Positions 45,773 to 53,447 of a DNA stretch of 64,000 nucleotides are shown here, piece by piece. The notes under the pieces were generated by a model that had not been told where the DNA came from, did not search any database, and saw nothing but the letters and a program-made list of their open reading frames with translations. Positions within the stretch are counted from its first letter, which is position 1. Each line of letters begins with the position of its first letter. Source of the stretch: Nonlabens sp. Ci31 (GTDB lineage Bacteria > Bacteroidota > Bacteroidia > Flavobacteriales > Flavobacteriaceae). The position numbers and the translations under genes are program-made. The DNA is taken from positions 3,159,501 to 3,223,500 of the forward strand of contig NZ_CP043633.1 in the NCBI RefSeq assembly GCF_012974865.1, given 5' to 3'.

Positions 45773-46924
45773 ATGAAAAACATAATACTAATTTTAATAC
45801 TTACACTAATCTCAACAATTGGAATAAGTCAAAATGAAAGGACACTTTATATAGTGGACTCAATTCCAATAATTGAAGAACCAAAAGAAGGATTTGGGAC
45901 TTTGACTGAAAATGAAATTGATAGAGTTGATGTTTTGAAAGACAAACAAGCTATAGAAAAAGCTGGGTACAAAGATTTGGACGGAATAATATATGTCTTT
46001 ACAAAAGAATATGCGAAAAGACCTGATAGTATTAAAGCAATTCCGACAACTAAATCAATGACTAAAAATAATGCCACTTGGTATTTAAAAGATAGTTCAA
46101 CACCATATTCTGGAAAATTTATTGACTATTATCTGATTGGAAAAAAACAAGGCGAAGGAATGTTATTTAATGGTAAATTAAAAGGCAAACGCCTACTCTA
46201 TCATATAAATGGAAATGTTTCAGACGAAATTGAATATCAAAACGGTATTTCAAATGGACTTGAACAAAGATTCTACGAAGATGGAACATTAATGCAAAAA
46301 GGCAGTTTTAAAAATGGTAAAGAAGTTGGAGTTTGGGAAATGTATCATCAAAACGGACAATTAAAACAGAGGTCTACATTTAATGAAAATGGAAAAATGG
46401 ATGGAGAATTTCTTTCTTATTATTCGACGGGAAAGGAAAAAGGAAATAATGCTTATAAAAATGGAATTTATCAAAAAGATAAAACAACTGTTAAGATATA
46501 CGAATATTACAATCAAGCCCAAGATTTGTACAAACAAGGAAATTTTAAATCAGCAATAAAAAAATATACAAAATGTATCGTATTACAAGAAAATTGGGCT
46601 GACGGATATTTTGCGCGCGGAACTGCAAAAATGAATAATTTAGAGTTTGATGATGCAATAAGTGATTTTAATAAAACACTAGAAATTGAACCATATTTCA
46701 CAAATGCTTATTCTAATCGAGCTTTTGCGATAATTAGAAAATATGAATTTGGAAATAGTCGGACTTTATCAAAATCGAAAGACATTCAAATAATTGCTTC
46801 AAAAGAAACTGAAATTCCAAAATCGGAGTTAACCAAAGTCTGTATAGATTTGAATAAAGCTGTTTCGCTTGGAGATGACAATTGGATGGTTTTGGAGGCA
46901 GTAAAAAAACATTGTGCCGAATAA
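45773..46924 (+). CDS. MORN-variant and TPR repeat exported protein (cassette 30)
   Basis: 383 residues. Signal peptide about 1-19 (ending IGISQ). A central series of MORN-variant repeats (for example NGLEQRFYEDGTLMQKGSF, GVWEMYHQNGQLKQRSTF) is of the YwqK type; the C-terminal third has two TPRs (NWADGYFARGTAKMNNLEF). A TonB-plug-like KDKQAIEKAGYKDLDGII segment lies near 55. Likely a periplasmic or surface protein-interaction module. Confidence 0.8.
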   Translation: MKNIILILILTLISTIGISQNERTLYIVDSIPIIEEPKEGFGTLTENEIDRVDVLKDKQAIEKAGYKDLDGIIYVFTKEYAKRPDSIKAIPTTKSMTKNNATWYLKDSSTPYSGKFIDYYLIGKKQGEGMLFNGKLKGKRLLYHINGNVSDEIEYQNGISNGLEQRFYEDGTLMQKGSFKNGKEVGVWEMYHQNGQLKQRSTFNENGKMDGEFLSYYSTGKEKGNNAYKNGIYQKDKTTVKIYEYYNQAQDLYKQGNFKSAIKKYTKCIVLQENWADGYFARGTAKMNNLEFDDAISDFNKTLEIEPYFTNAYSNRAFAIIRKYEFGNSRTLSKSKDIQIIASKETEIPKSELTKVCIDLNKAVSLGDDNWMVLEAVKKHCAE

Positions 46925-46931
46925 AGCCTGT

Positions 46932-47127
46932 TGCCAACAACGTATATAGCTCATAGCTAGTCAGTTAATTAATCGAAGTTAAGGCATATTTGGAAAGTCG
47001 CCAAATTTTTAAATTTGGCTTATTAGTAAAAAAAGATAATAAGAAAAATTTAAAAATTCGGCTCGTGCTTCATCCGAAACTAATTGTTTAATTTGCACGC
47101 TACGAGCCATATACAGAGACGTTAGGG
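46932..47127 (+). other. attC31 cassette recombination site
   Basis: Type IV, 196 bp. Left core TGCCAAC, right core G^TTAGGG. Arms GTATATAGCTCATAGC and GCTACGAGCCATATAC. Confidence 0.86.
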
Positions 47128-47135
47128 TGCATATA

Positions 47136-48447
47136 GGTACGGTAAAGGGACATCCTTTACAAAGTTAAAGGGACATAGTTTACACTTTTAAGATTCATAA
47201 ATTACATGAAAAAGTAATTTATCATGGTCTGGAAAGCAAAAACTAAAATGGAACAAAAAGTAGAATTTATTCACGAATGGTTAACTCAAAAGTACACCAT
47301 CACAGAACTTCGTAGGTCATTTAATATATCTCGACCTACCGCTTACAAGTTGATTTCTAGGTATGAAAAAATGGGACTATCGGGATTAATTGAGCAAGAA
47401 AGAGCTCCAATTAATCACCCCAACAGAACCAATCATAAAGTTGAAGATTCAATCTTAAAATTAAAAAATAAACACATGCTTTGGGGAGCGAAGAAAATTC
47501 GCATTTTGTTGTTTAAACAGTATACTGAAGAACTTATTCCAAGTGTGGTTACTGTTCACAACATCCTTTCTAAAAATGGCCTAGTTAAACCTCAAAAGCG
47601 AAGCAGAAGAGTCAAGCCTGTATTTCCCATTTTCGACCCTAAGAAATGTAATGAAGTTTGGAGCGCAGACTATAAGGGAAAGTTTTTAATGGGAAATAAA
47701 ATATACTGCCATCCGCTCACTATTGCCGATTCAAAGAGTAGGTTTTTGTTTACAGCAAAAGGGCATTATAAAGAAAACTTTCTCTCTGTTAAGCAAGAGT
47801 TTACAAAGGTTTTTAGAAAGTATGGCATTCCTAAACAGATACATACCGACAACGGAAGTCCCTTTGGATCTGTAGCTGCTATTCAAAGATATACCAGGCT
47901 ATCCTATTGGTTTATTGAATTGGGAATAGACCCGGTTTATTCCGACCCAGCACGACCAGACCAAAACGGAAGACACGAACGTATGCACCGTGATTTAAAG
48001 GCAGCTTGTGCCAAACCCTCATCATTTGATTTGAAGGCACAACAACGTAGCTTAAATCGGTTTGTAAAAGAATATAATCACATTAGACCTCATGAAGCTT
48101 TAGGAATGAAAACCCCCGCAGATTGCCATGATTTTTCTAATAGACCATACCCTGAGAAAATCTCAAAATATGATTACCCATCAAAAATGAAAGTGATGAA
48201 GGTATGCCAAAATGGAGCCATGCGGTGGAAGTCATATTATTGGGTATATTTAACTGCTGGACTTAAGGGAAAATACGTCGGTGCTGAAGATCAAGGAAAT
48301 GGAATTTGGAGAGTATTTTATAGAGATGTATTTTTAGGTTATTTTAATGAAAATAAAATAAGAGATAAACAAGTATCAATTAGACTAAGTCAAAATCTAG
48401 TGTAAAGCATGTGACTTTAACTTTGTAAACTATGTGCCTTAACGAAC
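47136..48447 (+). mobile_element. IS481-like element, copy 3 (probable recombinant)
   Basis: 1312 bp, starting 15 nt after the G of the attC31 core (47121). The flanking 5-mers differ (ATATA left, ATTTA right), unlike the perfect duplications of copies 1 and 2. The ends of cassette 31 also do not match each other. Both facts fit recombination between two IS copies with loss of the DNA between them. Confidence 0.85.
47224..48405 (+). CDS. IS481-like DDE transposase, copy 3
   Basis: 393 residues, the same as copies 1 and 2 except Cys30 to Arg in the HTH (ELRRSFNIS). The triad D149, D209, E252 is intact. Confidence 0.9.
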   Translation: MVWKAKTKMEQKVEFIHEWLTQKYTITELRRSFNISRPTAYKLISRYEKMGLSGLIEQERAPINHPNRTNHKVEDSILKLKNKHMLWGAKKIRILLFKQYTEELIPSVVTVHNILSKNGLVKPQKRSRRVKPVFPIFDPKKCNEVWSADYKGKFLMGNKIYCHPLTIADSKSRFLFTAKGHYKENFLSVKQEFTKVFRKYGIPKQIHTDNGSPFGSVAAIQRYTRLSYWFIELGIDPVYSDPARPDQNGRHERMHRDLKAACAKPSSFDLKAQQRSLNRFVKEYNHIRPHEALGMKTPADCHDFSNRPYPEKISKYDYPSKMKVMKVCQNGAMRWKSYYWVYLTAGLKGKYVGAEDQGNGIWRVFYRDVFLGYFNENKIRDKQVSIRLSQNLV

Positions 48448-48462
48448 ATTTAAAATAAGACC

Positions 48463-49539
48463 GTGAAAGAAAGAATAATCGGAATTGATATCGCAAGAGC
48501 ATTAGCAGTTATCGGAATGATAATCGTTAATTTTAAAGTCGTACTTGGCGAAAATGGATTGAGTTGGGTAAAATCATTTGCGAGTGCTTTTGATGGAAAG
48601 GCAGCAGCCACTTTTGTTGTTTTAGCAGGCGTTGGACTTGCTTTAATGACAAATTCTGCATTGAAAAATAATGATAGCCAAAAATTAAAAACTTCCAGAA
48701 TAAGAATTGCAAAAAGAGCCTTGTTTCTTTTCATTGTTGGTCTTTCATATATTGTAATTTGGCCAGCGGATATTCTGCATTTTTATGGAATTTATATGCT
48801 TGTTATTTTACTTTTACTAACAAGCAATGAAAAGACTATTTTAATGTCGGCAATTGCATTAATACTGCTTTATCCATTATTAATTGGCTTTTGGAATTAC
48901 GAAACAGGTTGGAATTTTGACACTTTAGATTATTTCGATTTTTGGACATTTAATGGATTTTTTAGAAATCTATTCTTCAATGGTTTTCACCCAGTAATTC
49001 CTTGGACTGCTTTTATGCTTTTTGGTTTTTGGTTTGGCAAACAAGACTTGAAAAGTGACCAATTTATCAAAAAAGCATTTTGGATTAGTTCAATTTCTTT
49101 TATTGTAATTCAAATTTTATCACACTTGTCAATTTCATTTTTATCAGATGGAAACGAACAAACAATAAGTGAATTATCAGAAATTATTGGAACCAACCCA
49201 ATGCCACCATTGCCAATTTATATGTTTAATGGAATTGCAATTTCCATATCAATAATATCAGCCTGTATCATAATCGGAAAAAGATTTTCAACAAACAAAA
49301 TACTTTTGGCTCTAAATAAAACTGGGCAACTTGCTTTAACTTTTTATGTGGCACACGTAATTATTGGAATGGGAATTATTGAAGCAATTAACCCAGGAAA
49401 AATGGGAAATTATCCAATAGAATTTTCAGTAGCGTATGCTTTAATTTTTAGTATATTATGTGTATTGTTTGCAACTTATTGGCTGAAAAGCAGAGAAAAT
49501 GGACCTGTAGAATGGATAATGAAAAAAATAATCCAATAG
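48463..49539 (+). CDS. DUF418/YeiB-like membrane protein (cassette 31)
   Basis: 358 residues from GTG 48463. The opening RIIGIDIARALAVIGMII and the ending GPVEWIMKKII are the hallmarks of the DUF418/YeiB family. About ten membrane helices. Related acyltransferase-like membrane proteins move acyl groups; the substrate is unknown. The gene start lies 15 nt after IS481 copy 3, so its original leader has been lost or replaced. Confidence 0.8.
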   Translation: MKERIIGIDIARALAVIGMIIVNFKVVLGENGLSWVKSFASAFDGKAAATFVVLAGVGLALMTNSALKNNDSQKLKTSRIRIAKRALFLFIVGLSYIVIWPADILHFYGIYMLVILLLLTSNEKTILMSAIALILLYPLLIGFWNYETGWNFDTLDYFDFWTFNGFFRNLFFNGFHPVIPWTAFMLFGFWFGKQDLKSDQFIKKAFWISSISFIVIQILSHLSISFLSDGNEQTISELSEIIGTNPMPPLPIYMFNGIAISISIISACIIIGKRFSTNKILLALNKTGQLALTFYVAHVIIGMGIIEAINPGKMGNYPIEFSVAYALIFSILCVLFATYWLKSRENGPVEWIMKKIIQ

Positions 49540-49702
49540 AAAAACTGGCTACAACAAAGAGCTAAGTTTAAATCCAAGTAAATACTATTTTAATTTTGGG
49601 TAAAAAAATTGCCTGGCATTGTTGAAGTAGCATAAATCTCCTTTGTCGATTTATTGCCAATTCAACAAGCTATTTAACAACATCATTTTTATTTAACAAC
49701 AT

Positions 49703-50671
49703 CTAATTTTTTAGAGCACTGCGATAAGTTGCATCATAGGGGATGCCTGACTTTGCAATGGCAAAGCTCTGGCGAAGTAGTTTATTACTTACTGCAAGTA
49801 AAGCTAGTTTTTCACTTTTCCCCTTTGTGACTATCCGTTCATACTGACAACGGCAAGCCTGATTATATTTGCAAGCTGAAAATGAACACATGAATAACAG
49901 GTGGCGCAAGCGCTTATTGCCTACTTTGGAAATTCTGCTCCTTCCCCTTATACTAGTGCCTGATCTGCGCTCCGTAGGAGTAATTCCGGCATAACTACAA
50001 AGTTGTGAGGCCGTCTCAAATTTTGAGAAACCATCGGTCACAACAATTAGAAACAACGCTGTCTTTATTCCTATTCTAGGTATACTTTTTAACAACTTGA
50101 CTTGCAGGCTATGCTCTTGCTTTACCAATTCCATAAGCCGCTGCTCCATTAATGTGATCTCTACCTTGAGAACCTTTAATACTCTGTTTAAAGAGTGATA
50201 GACAGCTTTTGAAGGTTTACCCAAGGTTTCTTCTCCATGCAGCTTATTCTTTATGGCTGTTCGTTTTTTCTCGTAGTGTTCTAAAAGACTATAGAGCTGT
50301 AAACATTCCGCTTGTGTATCATTTAAAGGATTGTATATACTTACATCAGTGACCTGTGCATAAGCACAAATTGCCGCAGCATCAGCTTTGTCGGTTTTAA
50401 CCTTGGCCAATTTCATCTGAATGAATCGCTTAACCGATAACGGATTTACAACCGAGCAAGATATTCCTGAAGCCGAAAGAAACTGAGCCAAACTATAATG
50501 ATAATAACCCGTTGCCTCCATTACTACTAGCGACTCTGCATCCAAAATCTTTTTAAACTTCGAAAATCCCTTCGCCTGATTACCATACTGGTCATGATTC
50601 CCTTCATTATCAACTACATCAAATGAATCTTTACTAATGTCAACTCCGTAAATTCTCTTATATTTATTCAT
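49703..50671 (-). CDS. IS110-family DEDD transposase B
   Basis: 322 residues, clearly related to element A but diverged. D11 (GVDISKDSF), E52 (VMEATGYYH), D94/D97 (VKTDKADAA) and the Tnp20 region (SIPRIGIKTALFL, SYAGITPTERRSG) are conserved. The usual PGIG is PRIG here. Confidence 0.92.
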   Translation of the reverse strand: MNKYKRIYGVDISKDSFDVVDNEGNHDQYGNQAKGFSKFKKILDAESLVVMEATGYYHYSLAQFLSASGISCSVVNPLSVKRFIQMKLAKVKTDKADAAAICAYAQVTDVSIYNPLNDTQAECLQLYSLLEHYEKKRTAIKNKLHGEETLGKPSKAVYHSLNRVLKVLKVEITLMEQRLMELVKQEHSLQVKLLKSIPRIGIKTALFLIVVTDGFSKFETASQLCSYAGITPTERRSGTSIRGRSRISKVGNKRLRHLLFMCSFSACKYNQACRCQYERIVTKGKSEKLALLAVSNKLLRQSFAIAKSGIPYDATYRSALKN

Positions 50672-50689
50672 AATTATATGTTTTACGAA

Positions 50690-50870
50690 AAGAATAAATA
50701 TCTGTTATCCAACATCCTAAAAACGAGGTCTATGCCTCACAGAACTAAACGGATTAATAGATAAAAGCAGCAGGGATTATCATTGTTGACGAAGTCTAAT
50801 GCTTCAGCGTATATCCTAACCTTTTTCTGCTGCTTAGTTCTTTTCTGTTTATACTTTAAATTTATGATAA
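50690..50870 (-). ncRNA. Predicted bridge RNA of IS110 element B
   Basis: Same layout as in element A. Minus-strand ATATACGCTG (complement of 50805-50814), a hairpin GAAGC...CTTC, then CAACA (complement of 50784-50788). AGAACTAA near 50741 resembles the element's left end AGAGCTAA. The guide differs from element A at two positions, as expected if each element is tuned to a slightly different attC type. Confidence 0.55.
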
Positions 50871-51050
50871 TTAAAGGGAAACAAACTTAGGATGTATATA
50901 AGCTATGGCTTGGTCTTTGCCCATTTGGAAAATTTTCGGATTTCCTAAAGTTAGTTTATATTTGGAAAGGTTCGTGCTGAAACACGCCACAGCTCATATA
51001 CATAAACCTTGTAAGTAATGCTCGAAATCCGTCTTCGCATAAAAATTTGT

Positions 51051-51084
51051 TTTGTAAAAAAAAGTAAATAATAGTTTACCTTTG
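51051..51084 (+). promoter_or_regulatory. Promoter of the cassette 32 hicAB module
   Basis: TTTG at 51051-51054 and TACCTTTG at 51077-51084, 22 nt apart, fit the Bacteroidota TTTG/TAnnTTTG promoter. A small inverted repeat GTAAA...TTTAC (51064-51079) overlaps the spacer and could be the operator. The first ATG is 25 nt downstream. Confidence 0.6.
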
Positions 51085-51108
51085 GAGTCTGAATCAAAGC
51101 GAAACTGA

Positions 51109-51297
51109 ATGAAATGTTCCCAACTTTATCGAATATTAACAAAAGACGGTTGGTATGCGGTATCGCAAAAAGGTTCGCACGCTAAAATGCGACACGAAAC
51201 GAAAAAAGGAACGATTATTTTTCCGAACCACGGAAGTCAAGAAATAGGTAAAGGATTGGAAAATAAAATTCTAAAAGACGCTGGAATTAAAAAATAG
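51109..51297 (+). CDS. hicA: HicA-family mRNA-interferase toxin (cassette 32)
   Basis: 62 residues. Double-stranded-RNA-binding-like HicA fold with the catalytic His24 in KGSHAKMRH and the usual ending GLENKILKDAGI. Cuts mRNA independently of the ribosome in known members. Four nucleotides separate it from hicB. Confidence 0.92.
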   Translation: MKCSQLYRILTKDGWYAVSQKGSHAKMRHETKKGTIIFPNHGSQEIGKGLENKILKDAGIKK

Positions 51298-51301
51298 TAT
51301 T

Positions 51302-51697
51302 ATGGCAAAGAAGAAAAAAATAACAATGACAGTTGAAAAAACAAATACTGGATTTTCTGCCTTTTCAGCGGACTATCCAATATTTACGACTGGACAATCA
51401 ATTCCCGAATTGATTAACAATACTTACGAGGCGACCGAATTACATTTTGAGGACGAAAAAATAAAAGTTGACCCAACCGACATCGGATTTGAAATAGATT
51501 TTAAGCAGTTCTTTAAATTTTATAAAGTTTTAAACGCTAAATTTCTTGCCGAGAAAATTGGAATGAACGCTACCCTACTTTCTCAATATGTTTCAGGAAC
51601 TAAAAAACCATCAGCGAAACAGACCGAAAAAATTTTAAACGGAATACACCAAATTGGACAGGAATTGAGCGGAATAAATCTATTACAAACGGCATAA
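51302..51697 (+). CDS. hicB: HicB-family antitoxin (cassette 32)
   Basis: 131 residues. The N-terminal partial RNase-H-like HicB fold (TGFSAFSADYPIFTTGQS, then ELINNTYEATELHF) is followed by a C-terminal HTH (AEKIGMNATLLSQYVSGTKKPS) that would bind the operator. Neutralises HicA and represses the operon. Confidence 0.9.
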   Translation: MAKKKKITMTVEKTNTGFSAFSADYPIFTTGQSIPELINNTYEATELHFEDEKIKVDPTDIGFEIDFKQFFKFYKVLNAKFLAEKIGMNATLLSQYVSGTKKPSAKQTEKILNGIHQIGQELSGINLLQTA

Positions 51698-51722
51698 CAG
51701 AACGCAAAAAACACTACTTACA

Positions 51723-52445
51723 ATCGAGTAGACGGCTGACAGTGAAATAACTGCCAGTACGCCTCTCACACCACCGTACATACGGGTCTCGTACCTGCCT
51801 GCCGGCAGGCAGGTACGGCGGTTCGTAATTCATCACACCAAAGCTCTTTTCAGCCTTGATACTATCCCCTAATTTAAGCATAGGCTACAACTTGCGCTCC
51901 TATGCGAATTTTGAAGAGAATTACGTTCCGTCCTTCCTCAATTGTGAGACCTGTAGGTTTTTCCTACCTCGTTTCCCTTAAGTACTATGACTTCTGCTGA
52001 CTTCTCCATTATACCAACTCGTGGTTATCCCCTGCGCCTGCTGGCCCGTTCGCTAAAATGATTTACCAAATCATTTTTTGACACTCCGTCCTCCAGGTAA
52101 TGGCATCTTCTTTCACTCAATTCCTGCCGTATCTACATAGATGCACTTTTGGTACTCTTTGGGCGTTACAATGATGTGCTTGCTTACCCAAGTAAATAGG
52201 CCTCTGTATACGGTTTCTGCTTGGTTTATCCTGAGCGTAGCCGAAGGGTCAGTACCGAGTTTTGTAGTCTCGCTTTCTTCAGATGTAACCTCACGCTTAC
52301 CAGCCTTGCGACTTACTAATGCTTCCAGACGTTACTCCAGCGCATCCACGAAGAAAGGGATAAAGGGTTCCCTTTCTGATGTCTTGCACCCTATAAATTA
52401 ATAACTTACTTTACAGTAAGGTAAAGATGCCCATACTGGGCACAC
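51723..52445 (-). mobile_element. ORF-less group II intron 3, inserted in attC33
   Basis: 723 bp with the same ends as introns 1 and 2 but no reverse transcriptase. Domain V (about 51758-51823) carries a 20-bp palindrome. The interior has small repeats including a CTGAGCGTAGCCGAAGG-type element at about 52228-52248. It must rely on another copy's maturase if it still moves. Confidence 0.85.
51794..51813. repeat. GC-rich mobile palindrome inside domain V of intron 3
   Basis: CCTGCCTGCCGGCAGGCAGG, a perfect palindrome, inserted at A^TA where introns 1, 2 and 5 read GTATAC. It adds a hairpin opposite the conserved bulge of domain V. Confidence 0.8.
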
Positions 52446-52619
52446 ACAATGGCTATATGTAATTGCTGGTTCTCGCTTAGTTTGGAAATTCCTGCGGAAT
52501 TCCCATCTTGGTGTGTACTTGCGAAGTTTATTGCTAAACCACGCAACTACTCATAGCCGAGACCGTTACCATTTATTAAAAAAACATTCATCAGTAGTTC
52601 AACATTTGAGAACTAATCA

Positions 52620-52627
52620 TATATTTG
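52620..52627 (+). promoter_or_regulatory. Promoter -7 element of the cassette 33 higBA module
   Basis: TATATTTG fits TAnnTTTG and lies 13 nt before the higB start. No -33 element at the normal distance was found. Confidence 0.45.
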
Positions 52628-52640
52628 TGCTATAATTGAA

Positions 52641-52940
52641 TTGATGAAACGAATAATTGCAAAAAGTACACTTCGGGAATATTGGGAAATACACGCTGAT
52701 TCCGAACAGTATTTGAAAACTTGGTATGATACAGCTAAAAGTGCCAAATGGTTTTCACCAAATGATGTAAAACAAACTTACATCAACGCAAGCATTCTAA
52801 AAGATAGTCGAGTAGTTTTCAATATTAAAGGAAATTCTTACAGACTGATTGTAAAGTTCAATTATGAAAAGCAATGGGCGTTTATTCGTTTTATCGGCAC
52901 ACACGCTGAATATGACAAAATAAATGCAGACACGATTTAA
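52641..52940 (+). CDS. higB: HigB-family toxin (cassette 33)
   Basis: 99 residues. Typical HigB-type mRNA interferase sequence: STLREYWEIH, LKTWYDTAKSAKW, VFNIKGNSYRLIVKF and RFIGTHAEYDKI at the end. Toxin-first order with the antitoxin 10 nt downstream. Confidence 0.92.
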   Translation: MMKRIIAKSTLREYWEIHADSEQYLKTWYDTAKSAKWFSPNDVKQTYINASILKDSRVVFNIKGNSYRLIVKFNYEKQWAFIRFIGTHAEYDKINADTI

Positions 52941-52950
52941 AAATAATATT

Positions 52951-53319
52951 ATGAATGTAAAGCCAATTAAATCTGACAAAGATTACCGGAATGCTCTCGA
53001 ACGTTTGGAAGTGATTTTCGATGCGCCAATGGACACAAAGGAAGGCGACGAAGCGGAAATTCTTTCATTGGTTATCGAGAATTATGAAAACGAACATTAT
53101 CCAATTGAAGCACCTGACCCAATCGAAGCGATAAAAATCCGAATGGAAGAATTGAATATGCGACAAAAAGATTTAGTTGGAATTATCGGCGGGAAAAGTC
53201 GAGTATCAGAAGTCTTAAACCGTAAGAAAAGATTGACTGTTGATATGATTAGGGAATTGGAGCAAATCTTACAAATATCTGCTTCTGTGCTTGTGAACAA
53301 CTATAAACTGGCGAATTGA
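52951..53319 (+). CDS. higA: HigA-family antitoxin (cassette 33)
   Basis: 122 residues from ATG 52951 (a frame back to 52924 overlaps higB and is not needed). N-terminal extension binding the toxin, then an XRE HTH (MRQKDLVGIIGGKSRVSEVL). Binds HigB and represses the operon. Confidence 0.9.
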   Translation: MNVKPIKSDKDYRNALERLEVIFDAPMDTKEGDEAEILSLVIENYENEHYPIEAPDPIEAIKIRMEELNMRQKDLVGIIGGKSRVSEVLNRKKRLTVDMIRELEQILQISASVLVNNYKLAN

Positions 53320-53405
53320 AAAATAACAAAGGGCAATCGAGTGGATGGCTCCGCCATCAAATGACGGAGTGCACCCCTCACACCACCGTACATACGGGTC
53401 TCGTA

Positions 53406-53425
53406 CCTGCCTGCCGGCAGGCAGG
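53406..53425. repeat. GC-rich mobile palindrome inside domain V of intron 4
   Basis: Same 20-bp palindrome and same A^TA position as in intron 3, although the introns around it differ, so either two independent insertions or gene conversion between introns. Confidence 0.8.
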
Positions 53426-53447
53426 TACGGCGGTTCGATAATGAAAC

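Larger units (their letters stand above)
49558..50891 (-). mobile_element. IS110-family element B, inserted 2 nt after the attC32 left core
   Basis: About 1.33 kb, same insertion position relative to the core as elements A and C. Ends estimated: left AGAGCTAAG, right AAACTTAGG. Contains one intact transposase and a 5' leader of about 220 nt. Confidence 0.85.
49549..51015 (+). other. attC32, split by IS110-family element B; cleavage G replaced
   Basis: Left core CTACAAC (49549-49555), then element B, then the rest from about 50892. Arms GTATATAAGCTATGGC and GCCACAGCTCATATAC as in attC28. The right core reads C-TTGTAAG at 51008-51015: the base before TT is C in place of the G found in every other site. 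Confidence 0.78.
51717..52571 (+). other. attC33, split by group II intron 3
   Basis: Left core CTTACA (51717-51722) continued by AC at 52446; right core G^TTACCA at 52565-52571. The left core complements TTGTAAG at the start of cassette 32. Arms GGCTATATGTAATTGC and GCAACTACTCATAGCC. Confidence 0.78.

Noticed and set aside
52141..52401. Open frames in the ORF-less introns (also 55007-55291)
   Set aside because: They lie in structured intron RNA, are shared between intron copies as nucleotide rather than protein conservation, and contain inserted repeats.
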